A stretch of DNA of 51,961 nt, taken from NCBI RefSeq assembly GCF_014930455.1, contig NZ_JAAIYO010000023.1, forward strand, positions 1 to 51,961. Reading direction: 5' to 3'. The notes under the pieces are model-generated. The model was not told the DNA's origin, searched no databases, and saw only the letters and a program-made list of their open reading frames with translations. Of the stretch, positions 8,475 through 16,345 are shown in pieces (positions within the stretch are counted from its first letter, which is position 1; every line of letters starts with the position of its first letter). The position numbers and the translations under genes were made by a program. Origin of the DNA: Corallococcus soli. Lineage in GTDB: Bacteria; Myxococcota; Myxococcia; Myxococcales; Myxococcaceae.

Positions 8475-8618
8475 GTTTCACCTTGGAAGGAACAGGAAGG
8501 GCCCACGCACGGCGGGCGGCTCGGATCCGTCCTGGCAGGAGCAGAGGGCCCTGCGCGAGGTGCGCGTGAGCCCGGGCTTCGAAGTCGCGCCGCCTCACCG
8601 TGAAGGACCTGGACGGCC

Positions 8619-8637
8619 GGGAGCAGCGCCTGCTCCC
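8619..8637. terminator. 8-bp hairpin between convergent genes
   Basis: GGGAGCAG CGC CTGCTCCC is a perfect inverted repeat 73 bases past the end of the TlpA-like gene (minus) and may terminate that operon. No T-tract is present. Confidence 0.3.
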
Positions 8638-8709
8638 GTCACCGCGTCAGGCCCGCGCGCAGCCCGGTGGGCGGCCCTGGAACAGGGGCCAGCCCCGGCG
8701 CCCGCGGCA

Positions 8710-9288
8710 CTACTTCTTCAGCGCCCGCTCGATGCGGCGGCGCAGGCCGGCTTCGGACAGCATGCCGCGCTGGGCGTCCGTCACCTTGCCGTCGCCGTCC
8801 AGGAAGTAGAGCGTCGGCAGCGCGTTCACCTGGAAGGCGCGCACCACGTCGTCGTCCGCGTAGACGACGTAGGGGCGCAGGTCCGGCTGGAAGCGCTGGA
8901 GGAAGTAGTCCACCTCCTGCTCCGCCGAGGGGCCTTCGTCCCGGCTGGCCGCCACGAACACGAGCCCCTGGGGCTCGTACTCCTTCGCCAGCTTCACCAG
9001 GTACGGCATCTCCTCGCGGCACGGCGGGCACCAGGTCGCCCAGAAGTCGAGCATCACCACCTTGCCCTTCAGGTCCGCCAGCGCCAGCGAGCCGCCATCG
9101 TGCTTGCGCATCGTGAAGGACTGCGGCGCCGCGCCATCCGGAACCAGCCGCGCCCGCTGCGCCTCGCGCACGCCCAGGAACGCCAGCGCCGCCAGTCCCA
9201 GCACCGCCACCACCGACAGCGCCGTCTTCACGCCATCCCCGCGCCCGCCCGGCGGCTTCGGTCCCTCGGTCCCTGCCTGCTGTGTCAT
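8710..9288 (-). CDS. TlpA/ResA-like membrane-anchored thioredoxin
   Basis: 192 residues. A single N-terminal membrane anchor (about 20-40) is followed by a thioredoxin-fold domain with the redox motif WCPPC (Cys 87 and Cys 90) in the setting FWATWCPPCREEMPYL, and a cis-Pro loop (ALPTLYFLDGDG). Proteins of this type reduce disulfides outside the cytoplasmic membrane, often for cytochrome c maturation; no cytochrome genes are seen nearby. The ATG overlaps the TGA of the upstream CFI-box gene (ATGA, 9285-9288), so the two are probably translationally coupled. The gene is followed by convergent non-coding sequence. Confidence 0.92.
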   Translation of the reverse strand: MTQQAGTEGPKPPGGRGDGVKTALSVVAVLGLAALAFLGVREAQRARLVPDGAAPQSFTMRKHDGGSLALADLKGKVVMLDFWATWCPPCREEMPYLVKLAKEYEPQGLVFVAASRDEGPSAEQEVDYFLQRFQPDLRPYVVYADDDVVRAFQVNALPTLYFLDGDGKVTDAQRGMLSEAGLRRRIERALKK

Positions 9289-10349
9289 CCGCGTTCCCTT
9301 CGTGTCAGGCGGCCGTGCACCCGCGTCAAGGCCCAGCGCACCCCGGCCCGCACGCGCGGCCGACGCACCACCCAGGCCGCCAGCGGAGGACCCCAGTGAT
9401 AATAGCCGTCGATGAACCCCTGACCGAGCCGGCTCTTCCTGAGAACCTCGTCCCGGTACGCACGGAACGCCACCAGCTCCGGCGCGCCCTCGCCAAAGGC
9501 CGCCGTCACCACGAAGCACGACGACGCGGGGCTCACCCACATCAGCTTCATGTTGGTGTGGTTCATCACGACCTTCAGCTCGCGCTGCTCCGTGTAGAGG
9601 AACGCCAGCAGGTCGCGACGGGCCGCCGGGAACTCCTGCCCGCTGGCCTCCTCGAAGTCGATGCGCGTCGTGACGGCGCTGCCCACCTCGTCCACCGTGA
9701 AGCGGTAGCGCCTGGAGCTGCGGCGGCTCTCCACCTCCAGCCCCTTCAGCTCCCCGAAGTAGGCCATGAAGGGCACCCGGCACGCCGGACACACGAAGCG
9801 GTGGTACGCGTGCGTCGGCAGGAAGGCGTAGTCCCCCAGCCGCTTGCAGCCGGTGTTGGGGCACATGAGCTTCACGCTCACCTGGGGCGCGTTGCGCGGG
9901 TCGTAGCGCGACTGGCCGCTGCTCTTGTCGAACACCGGCGGCGGCCGCGACGGCGGGCCCACCATCTGCCGCGTGGGGTGCGCCGCGCGCTCCAGCTCCT
10001 GGGCCCGGCGCCACGCCAGCTCCGCCGCCTCCAGCCGGCCGTCCGCCGTGTGCACCAGCGCCTCCGCGTGCGCGCTCAGCGCCGCCACCAGCCGGTCCAC
10101 CAGCGGCGACATCGCCGGCTCGCGCGCCACGGCGAAGGCCTCCGCCAGCACCCGCTCCAGCTCCGGGAGCAGCGCCTGGGCCGCCTTGCGCGACGGATCC
10201 TCCGCCCGCCGGTACACCGGGGGCTCCGGCAGCTTCGCGAACAGCGCCGAGGCCGAGGTCCGCACGCGCTCCAGCGCCGCGTCACCCCGCCCCACATCCA
10301 ATCCCGCCGCCCGTGTCTGGGCGGCCCTGATGAGTTCTTCGGGCAGCAA
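9285..10349 (-). CDS. CFI-box C-terminal domain protein with zinc ribbon
   Basis: About 354 residues from a TTG start (10347-10349); no better start lies near. The N-terminal part is helical and Ala/Arg-rich (to about 130). A Cys cluster, CPNTGC followed by CPAC about 20 residues later, looks like a zinc ribbon (about 160-195). The C-terminal segment CFVVTAAFGEG..FRAYRDEVLRKS..YYHWGPPLAAWV matches the short CFI-box-CTERM type domain found at the ends of diverse bacterial proteins. Biochemical function is unknown. Coupling to the TlpA-like gene suggests a joint role in the envelope or in redox control, by context only. Confidence 0.7.
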   Translation of the reverse strand: MLPEELIRAAQTRAAGLDVGRGDAALERVRTSASALFAKLPEPPVYRRAEDPSRKAAQALLPELERVLAEAFAVAREPAMSPLVDRLVAALSAHAEALVHTADGRLEAAELAWRRAQELERAAHPTRQMVGPPSRPPPVFDKSSGQSRYDPRNAPQVSVKLMCPNTGCKRLGDYAFLPTHAYHRFVCPACRVPFMAYFGELKGLEVESRRSSRRYRFTVDEVGSAVTTRIDFEEASGQEFPAARRDLLAFLYTEQRELKVVMNHTNMKLMWVSPASSCFVVTAAFGEGAPELVAFRAYRDEVLRKSRLGQGFIDGYYHWGPPLAAWVVRRPRVRAGVRWALTRVHGRLTRRERG

Positions 10350-10461
10350 GGTCGTGGACCTTAAGGGCCCGCCCGCCCCCTGTCAGCGACTCCCGTCGCG
10401 CCGGCCGGAAACTCGCCATGGACGTGGAGACAATGTAAGATGACGTAGGAGGATGTAAATC

Positions 10462-10749
10462 ATGGGTGTGTTGAAGTTCCTGGTCTGGACGGCATGCGCG
10501 GTGGGTCTGGGCGTCTTCCTGGCGCGGGGCAACGTGGATGGGCGCTCTCCCTTGGAGCACATGGAGCGCACCTGGAAGCGTTCGGTGAACCCTTCCGCGA
10601 TGGACAAGCTGAAGGGTGGCTTCGAGGACGCGCTGGACGACGCGAAGCAGGTCGTGTCCCAGAAGTCCGCCAACGCCTCCCCGCCGCGCGAGCGCATCAC
10701 CGCCGAGGACCGCGCGGCCATCAACGACATCATCGCCAAGAAGAAGTAG
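10462..10749 (+). CDS. Small single-pass membrane protein, unknown function
   Basis: 95 residues with an N-terminal hydrophobic helix (VLKFLVWTACAVGLGVFLA) and a charged, mainly helical cytoplasmic or periplasmic tail ending in IIAKKK. A strong ribosome-binding site, AGGAGGA, lies eight bases before the ATG. I do not recognise the family. It diverges from the CFI-box gene. Confidence 0.75.
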   Translation: MGVLKFLVWTACAVGLGVFLARGNVDGRSPLEHMERTWKRSVNPSAMDKLKGGFEDALDDAKQVVSQKSANASPPRERITAEDRAAINDIIAKKK

Positions 10750-10879
10750 GCGACGAAGGAGGCGACGGGGGCGTCACCCGACGGACCGCTGATCGCACTG
10801 CCGCCCCCTTCCGCCCGCCCAGAACCGTCCATACCTTGCGCCGGGGCGTTGGGTTGGACGGTGGTGGAGAGGCGGGCCC

Positions 10880-12130
10880 ATGGGTTGGACGCAGTTCGGG
10901 GGCGTCATCAAGGTGGCGGTGTTGGCATGCGCGCTGGGAGCGACGGCGCGCGCCGAGGCTCGGGACAAGGGGCTCTGGTTGGAGGCCCGCAACCGCGCCG
11001 TGTCCCGTCAGCACTCCAACATCAGTGAAGTCGCCCGCAAGGCGATGCCGGCCGTGGTGTCAATCACCACGCGCCAGGACAGCGCCGACGTGCCCGAGGG
11101 CGAGGAGCCCCAGCGCGGCATCGGCTCCGGCTTCATCATCCACCCGGACGGCTACATCCTGACCAGCGCGCACGTGGTGGAGGGGGCCTCCGAGGTCACC
11201 GTCTCCGTGCGCAGCGCCAACGGCTACGTGGAGGAGTTCCCCGCGACGGTGGTGGGCGAGGACGAGCGCACCGACTGCGCGCTGCTCAAGGTGGACGCGC
11301 CCCGGAAGCTGCCGGTGCTGAAGCTGGCGTCCGCGTCGCACGTGGGCATCGCGGACTGGGTGGTCGTCATCGGCAACCCGTTCGGCCTGGCGCACTCGGT
11401 GACGGTGGGCGTGGTGAGCTACCTGGGCCGCACCGACGTGACGCCCAACGGGCGCGACGGCGACTTCGACTACGTGCAGATCGACGCGTCCATCAACCCG
11501 GGCAACTCCGGCGGGCCGGTGCTGGACCTGCACGGCGACGTGGTGGCGGTGGCCAACGCCGTCAACGTGTCCGGCCAGGGCATCGGGTTCGCCATCCCCA
11601 TCGACATCGCCAAGACGGTGATTCCGCAGCTCAAGGCCCACGGCCGCATGCGCCGCGGGTGGATTGGCATCAGCGTGCAGGACTTCTCCCCGGAGGTGGC
11701 CGCGGCGTTCAACCTGATGCCGCGTGGCCGGGGCGTCGTCGTCACCGACGTGGTGGAGGACGGCCCGGCCGCCCGCGCGGGCCTCCAGGCCGGCGACGTC
11801 ATCCTCGACCTGGACCGCCGCTCCGTGGAGCGCGCCCACACCCTGCGCTGGCAGGTGGCCGCGCGGGGCGTGGGCAAGCACATCCGCCTCCAGGTGCGCC
11901 GCGTGGGCCGTCCCCTGACGGTGCGGGTGAAGCTGGACGCCCTGCCCTTCGCGGAGGCGGACGCTCCGCCGGCCACCCTGGCGTCGGGCGCCGCCCCGGG
12001 AGGACGCCCCGCCGGAGCGAAGTCCGTATTGGAGGAGCTCCTGTCCCCGGTGCCTCGCGCCAGCGCGGGGCAGGCGGCCGGACAGGCCACGGGCGGCTCT
12101 GGGGCCTCGGGAAGCGCGCCCGTCCCCTGA
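10880..12130 (+). CDS. HtrA/DegP-type serine protease with one PDZ domain
   Basis: 416 residues with a signal-like N-terminus (to about ATARAEA). The trypsin-like domain has the full catalytic triad: His 98 (TSAHVV), Asp 132 (DERTDCALLKV) and Ser 210 (NPGNSGGPV). One PDZ domain follows (GWIGISVQDF to about residue 345), with the ligand loop RGVVVTDVVEDGPAARAGL. The C-terminal 65 residues are Pro/Ala/Gly-rich and low in complexity. This fits a periplasmic quality-control or regulated protease of the DegP/DegS type (S1C). The gene appears to be monocistronic. Confidence 0.94.
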   Translation: MGWTQFGGVIKVAVLACALGATARAEARDKGLWLEARNRAVSRQHSNISEVARKAMPAVVSITTRQDSADVPEGEEPQRGIGSGFIIHPDGYILTSAHVVEGASEVTVSVRSANGYVEEFPATVVGEDERTDCALLKVDAPRKLPVLKLASASHVGIADWVVVIGNPFGLAHSVTVGVVSYLGRTDVTPNGRDGDFDYVQIDASINPGNSGGPVLDLHGDVVAVANAVNVSGQGIGFAIPIDIAKTVIPQLKAHGRMRRGWIGISVQDFSPEVAAAFNLMPRGRGVVVTDVVEDGPAARAGLQAGDVILDLDRRSVERAHTLRWQVAARGVGKHIRLQVRRVGRPLTVRVKLDALPFAEADAPPATLASGAAPGGRPAGAKSVLEELLSPVPRASAGQAAGQATGGSGASGSAPVP

Positions 12131-12279
12131 CAGGCGGGGCCTCCAGGGCCATCCCGGGCCGCCAGCCTCCTTGCGTTCCGCGAAATCGGGCGATACACCG
12201 TGCGCCTTCCATACTGCGGCGGGTCCACCCACGTGGCGCCGCGGGTTTTCGCGCATCGATTCGCAGGAGAGTCCGCACC

Positions 12280-12546
12280 ATGGCCGAGGCCACCCAGACG
12301 AAGAAGTCCACCCATTGGCCGCGCACCGCCAAGGGCAACGGCAAGAAGGCGTGCACCGTGGAGGGCTGCAAGCGCCCCTACCGCGCCAAGAACTACTGCT
12401 TCTTCCACTACAAGCAGTGGCGCCAGGGCGACCTGCCGCACTCGCGCTACCGCGTGTGCTCCAAGCCCGAGTGCCGCATCAAGGTGCTCAAGGGCGGCCT
12501 GTGCGAGAAGCACTACGCCGAGACGTACAAGAAGGACGCGGCTTAA
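12280..12546 (+). CDS. Small tandem Cys/His (Cx4Cx9CxxH) protein
   Basis: 88 residues, basic. Two copies of the same motif follow one another: CTVEGC-x9-CFFH and CSKPEC-x9-CEKH, i.e. C-x4-C-x9-C-x2-H twice, each closed by a Tyr. The spacing is identical in both, which strongly suggests two small zinc-binding units. Many Lys/Arg residues make nucleic-acid binding possible, but no function is known to me. The ATG has GCAGGAGAG upstream. A weak TTGCGT-17-TACACC pair (12171-12199) could be its promoter. Confidence 0.85.
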   Translation: MAEATQTKKSTHWPRTAKGNGKKACTVEGCKRPYRAKNYCFFHYKQWRQGDLPHSRYRVCSKPECRIKVLKGGLCEKHYAETYKKDAA

Positions 12547-12594
12547 GTCGCCCGTCGTTCCCGCTTCACGTGGCGCCGGCCACCCCTCCCGCCC

Positions 12595-13329
12595 TCACTC
12601 GCGGGGGGTCTCCGGCGTCACCGCGCGGCCCAGGTGCTTGAAGGCGTTGAGCCACAGCTCCGCTTCCCGCTGGGTCAGCCGCGAACGCATCAACGTCTGC
12701 TCCAGCTCGTGCAGCACGTGGTCCGGCGCCTGCCGGTTCAGGAAGTCCGCCGCCAGCAGCGTCTCGCGCATGCGCTTGCTCAGCGCGCCCAGCGTCCCCA
12801 GCCGCGCCCCGGGCTCCTCCGCCGGCGGCCCCGAAGGCTCCACGCCCTGACGGTGGCAGAGGTACAGCAGCACCGACGCCGACTGCGCCAGGTTCATGGA
12901 CGGCTGCACGTCCGACGTGGGGATGACGAGCACGTCCGCGCAATGCGTCAGGTCCTCGTCGGACAGGCCGCGCTGCTCGCCGCCGAACAGCAGCGCCACC
13001 CGGCCCCGCTTGCTCTCCTCCGCCAGCCGCCCTGCCGCCTCCTCGGGAGTCAGCGGGGACCGTCCCTCCACCTGGGTGCGCGAAGTGCTCCCCACCACGT
13101 ACACGCAGTCCTTCACCGCCTCCGCCAGCGTGGGGGCGACGGTGAGGGCCTTCAGGACGTGGTCGCTTTTGACGGCCAGACGTTCCGCGGCCACGAAGTC
13201 CCGGGTGATGGGCTCGGAGAGGATGAGGCGTTGGAAATCGAAATTCGCCATGATCCGGCAGACCGCCCCGAGGTTGTCGGGTGAACGGGTCTGATGAAGG
13301 ATGACAGTGAGTTCCGAACCAGGACGCAT
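12595..13329 (-). CDS. TrmH/SpoU-family RNA 2'-O-methyltransferase (TrmJ-like)
   Basis: 244 residues. The N-terminal SPOUT methyltransferase domain shows the SAM-binding knot motifs: HQTRSPDNLGAVCRIMANF (motif 1), LLFGGEQRGLSDEDL (motif 2) and VQPSMNLAQSASVLLY (motif 3, normally P.S.NLSQAV). The C-terminal 80-residue helical extension resembles that of TrmJ, which methylates position 32 of tRNA; the exact target cannot be read from sequence. It starts at ATG 13327-13329 and faces the lipoprotein gene on the other strand. Confidence 0.9.
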   Translation of the reverse strand: MRPGSELTVILHQTRSPDNLGAVCRIMANFDFQRLILSEPITRDFVAAERLAVKSDHVLKALTVAPTLAEAVKDCVYVVGSTSRTQVEGRSPLTPEEAAGRLAEESKRGRVALLFGGEQRGLSDEDLTHCADVLVIPTSDVQPSMNLAQSASVLLYLCHRQGVEPSGPPAEEPGARLGTLGALSKRMRETLLAADFLNRQAPDHVLHELEQTLMRSRLTQREAELWLNAFKHLGRAVTPETPRE

Positions 13330-13380
13330 GCCCCCGAGTTTAGCTGGTGGTGCGTCAGGGTGATCGGTATATTCCCGCTG

Positions 13381-13971
13381 ATGCGTCGCTGGGTCCCTGG
13401 CTTGCTTCTGTCGCTGTCGCTCCTCACCACCGCGTGCGGTGGCGCGGGCACGCCCGTGCGTCCGTCGCTGACGTCCCGGCAGGCGCTCACCAGCTCGCCC
13501 GAGGTGGTGGAGTTCGAGTCCCCGGCCGTCCGCTACGAGCTGTTCCGGGACATCGCCCGCCAGTCGGAGATGGAGGCCGGGCAGTCCGCGCAGGGCGTGG
13601 CGCTGTTCCCCATCATCCAGGGCAACGAGTTCGTCGCGGCGCCGGGCTTCGAGGCGCGCGCGGACCTGCTCCAGCCGCCGGACGCGGGCAGCGGCCTGCA
13701 GTTCGTCTTCGACGGCCGGGCCGCCGAGCGGTGGCCGGAGGACCGGCGGGAGAGCCTGCAGGGGCTGTCCGAGCGCGAGGCCGCGGAGCTGGTGGCGCGC
13801 ACGCTGCTGGCGCTCTGGGACATCCACCCGGAGGGCGCGGTGCAGGTGGACCGGGCCGCTGGCGCGCCGTACGCGGTCGCCTACGTGGACGGCATCCTGC
13901 GGATCAACCCGGCGTTCCTCTATCTGGCGGCGGCCTACGGTCCCGCTTCCATGGCGGCGGGCCTCCAGTAG
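13381..13971 (+). CDS. Predicted lipoprotein, unknown function
   Basis: 196 residues. A lipoprotein signal ends in TTACGG (Cys about 19). The mature part is acidic and mixed alpha/beta with no recognised domain. A TATATT hexamer lies only seven bases before the ATG (13368-13373), which would give a nearly leaderless transcript if it is the -10 box. The gene ends 13 bases before the first possible purC start, so the two may be co-transcribed. Confidence 0.75.
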   Translation: MRRWVPGLLLSLSLLTTACGGAGTPVRPSLTSRQALTSSPEVVEFESPAVRYELFRDIARQSEMEAGQSAQGVALFPIIQGNEFVAAPGFEARADLLQPPDAGSGLQFVFDGRAAERWPEDRRESLQGLSEREAAELVARTLLALWDIHPEGAVQVDRAAGAPYAVAYVDGILRINPAFLYLAAAYGPASMAAGLQ

Positions 13972-13984
13972 AGTCGCGCGCCTC

Positions 13985-15004
13985 ATGAGCTGGCCCCGCT
14001 CCCGCCCCTTTCCGGCGGAGTGGCCGGGGCCGCGAGGCGCCTCCGACGTGAACACCTCCGCCCTCCACGCGCAGCTTCCCCACACGCTCCGGCAGACGGA
14101 CCTGCCCAAGCTCGGCCAGCCCTACAAGGGCAAGGTCCGCGACACCTACCGGCGGGGCGACGAGCTCATCCTGGTGACGAGCGACCGGCTGTCCGCCTTC
14201 GACCACGTCCTCACCACCATTCCCTTCAAGGGCGAGGTGCTCAACCGGCTGGCGGCCTTCTGGTTCGAGCGCACGAAGCACATCTGCCCCAACCACGTCC
14301 TGGACGTGCCCGACGCGAACGTCACCGTGGCGCGCGCGTGCCAGCCGTTCTCCGTGGAAGTGGTGGTGCGCGGCTACCTCACCGGCAGCCTGTGGCGCGA
14401 CTACGAGAAGGGCACGCACACGGCCTACGGGCTGCCGTTCCCGGACGGCATGCGCAAGGACAGCGCCTTCCCCACGCCCATCCTCACGCCGTCCACCAAG
14501 GCCGAGTACGGCAAGCACGACGAGCCCATCTCCGAGAAGGAGATATTGGCGCGGGGCCTTGCCACGCCGCGCGACTGGGCCCGCATCACGGAGGCCGCGC
14601 GGGGCCTGTTCCAGGAGGGCCAGAAGTGGGCGCTGACGCGCGGCCTCATCCTCGTGGACACCAAGTACGAGTTCGGCAAGGTGGGCGACGAGCTCTACGT
14701 CATCGACGAGATGCACACCCCGGACTCCAGCCGCTACTGGGTGGCGGACGAGTACGAGGCGCGCTTCGCCAGGGGCGAGGACCAGCGGATGCTGGACAAG
14801 GAGAACATCCGCCAGTGGCTCATCCGCGAGCGGAACTTCTCCGGCCACGGGGAGCTGCCCGCCATCCCCGACGACGTGCGCGTGGACCTGGCCACCAAGT
14901 ACGTGGCCGCCTACGAGCGCATCACCGGCACGTCGCTCACGCTCACGCCCGGGGACGTGCACGCGCGCATCGAACAGAACCTGCGGGCGAAGGGCTACCT
15001 GTAG
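13985..15004 (+). CDS. purC: Phosphoribosylaminoimidazole-succinocarboxamide synthase
   Basis: SAICAR synthase, joining CAIR and aspartate in de novo purine synthesis. Family signatures are clear: YKGKVRDTY, LVTSDRLSAFD, VVRGYLTGSLW and the C-terminal VIDEMHTPDSSRYW. The length and long insert resemble the larger, yeast-like (Ade1) form. The frame opens at ATG 13985 (339 residues), but the first 21 codons are unlike the family; a GTG at 14048 (318 residues, VNTSALHAQLPHTL) is a likely alternative start. It converges with purB, another purine gene, with a shared hairpin between them. Confidence 0.95.
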   Translation: MSWPRSRPFPAEWPGPRGASDVNTSALHAQLPHTLRQTDLPKLGQPYKGKVRDTYRRGDELILVTSDRLSAFDHVLTTIPFKGEVLNRLAAFWFERTKHICPNHVLDVPDANVTVARACQPFSVEVVVRGYLTGSLWRDYEKGTHTAYGLPFPDGMRKDSAFPTPILTPSTKAEYGKHDEPISEKEILARGLATPRDWARITEAARGLFQEGQKWALTRGLILVDTKYEFGKVGDELYVIDEMHTPDSSRYWVADEYEARFARGEDQRMLDKENIRQWLIRERNFSGHGELPAIPDDVRVDLATKYVAAYERITGTSLTLTPGDVHARIEQNLRAKGYL

Positions 15005-15024
15005 CCCCGTCGCCCGCCCGGTGA

Positions 15025-15046
15025 GGCCGCGCTAGCTGGCGCGGCC
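15025..15046. terminator. Bidirectional hairpin between purC and purB
   Basis: GGCCGCGC TAGCTG GCGCGGCC is a perfect 8-bp stem. It lies 21 bases past the purC stop and contains the purB stop codon (15032-15034), so its right arm encodes the last residues of PurB. A two-way transcription stop is likely. Confidence 0.55.
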
Positions 15047-16345
15047 GAACACGCGCTGGAACACCGCGTCCATCTGGCGCGTGTGGTAGCCCGGGGAGAA
15101 GCAGTCAGAGATCTCCTCGGGCGTCATCATCTTGAGCAGGTCCGCGTCCGCGAGCAGCGCCTGCCGGAAGTCCACGCCCTCCTCGAACATCTTCATCGCG
15201 TTGCGCTGGACGACGACGTACGCGGCCTGCCGGTCCATGCCCTTGCGCGCCAGCTCCAGGAGCAGCCGCTGCGAGTTCACCACGCCGCCCAGCAGGTCCA
15301 GGTTCTTCCGCATCTGCTCCGGGTAGACGCGCATGTTCTCCACCAGCCCCGCGAAGCGGTGGAGCATGAAGTCCAAAAGCCCCGTGGCGTCCGGCCCGAT
15401 GACGCGCTCCACGGACGAGTGGGAGATGTCCCGCTCGTGCCACAGCGCCACGTCCTCCATGGCGCTCACCGCGTAGCCGCGCAGCAGGCGCGCAAGGCCG
15501 GTGAGGTTCTCCGACAGGATGGGGTTGCGCTTGTGCGGCATCGCGCTGGAGCCCTTCTGGCCCGGCGTGAAGGCCTCCTCCACCTCACGCACCTCCGTGC
15601 GCTGGAGGTGGCGGATCTCGACGGCGAACTTCTCCAGGCTGGAGCCGACGAGCGCCAGCGCGGTGAAGAACTCCGCGTGCCGGTCGCGCTGCACCACCTG
15701 GCTGGAGGCGGGCGCGGGCTTCAGGCCCAGCTTCTGGCAGACGTGCTCCTCCACCGCGGGCGGCAGGTGCGCGAACGTGCCCACCGCGCCTGAAATCTTG
15801 CCCACCGCGATGCTGTCGCGCGCGTGCTCCAGGCGCATGCGGCCCCGGCGCAGCTCGTCGTACCAGATGGCCAGCTTGTGCCCGAAGGTGATGGGCTCCG
15901 CGTGGATGCCGTGGCTGCGGCCCATCTGCAGCGTGTGCTTGTGCTCGAAGGCGCGCTTCTCCACCGCGGCCATCACGCGGTCCATGCCCTTGAGGATGAG
16001 GTCCACCGCGTCGCGCAGGGTGAGCCCCAGCGACGTGTCCAGCACGTCCGAGGACGTCATGCCCAGGTGCAGCCAGCGCGCGCTGGGCCCCACGCGCTCC
16101 TCCACGAACGTGAGGAAGGCGATGACGTCGTGCTTGGTGGTGCGCTCGATTTCATCAATGCGCGCGGCGTCCTCGGCGGAGAAGTCCCCGGCGCGCTCCA
16201 GGCAGTCCGCCAGCGCTTCCTTCGGGGCGAGTCCCTGCGCGACCATGCCCTCCAGCGCGGCGAGCTCCACGTCGCGCCAGCGGCGGTAGCGGGCGACGTC
16301 GGACCAGAGGGAGGCCATCTCCTGACGGCTGTATCGTGGAATCAC
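15032..16345 (-). CDS. purB: Adenylosuccinate lyase
   Basis: 437 residues. The enzyme cleaves SAICAR to AICAR and adenylosuccinate to AMP. The fumarase/aspartase superfamily signature GSSAMPHKRNPI (about residue 265) and the motifs MTSSDVLDTS and GRSHGIHAEPITFG are intact. The start is GTG 16343-16345, overlapping the TGA of the upstream binding-protein gene (GTGA), so translation is probably coupled. It ends inside the hairpin shared with purC. Confidence 0.97.
   Translation of the reverse strand: MIPRYSRQEMASLWSDVARYRRWRDVELAALEGMVAQGLAPKEALADCLERAGDFSAEDAARIDEIERTTKHDVIAFLTFVEERVGPSARWLHLGMTSSDVLDTSLGLTLRDAVDLILKGMDRVMAAVEKRAFEHKHTLQMGRSHGIHAEPITFGHKLAIWYDELRRGRMRLEHARDSIAVGKISGAVGTFAHLPPAVEEHVCQKLGLKPAPASSQVVQRDRHAEFFTALALVGSSLEKFAVEIRHLQRTEVREVEEAFTPGQKGSSAMPHKRNPILSENLTGLARLLRGYAVSAMEDVALWHERDISHSSVERVIGPDATGLLDFMLHRFAGLVENMRVYPEQMRKNLDLLGGVVNSQRLLLELARKGMDRQAAYVVVQRNAMKMFEEGVDFRQALLADADLLKMMTPEEISDCFSPGYHTRQMDAVFQRVFGRAS

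Noticed and set aside
6304..8598. Long upstream extension of the DUF3616-like lipoprotein frame
   Set aside because: It is antisense to the OmpA gene. The signal peptide and lipobox at 6303 fix the real start.
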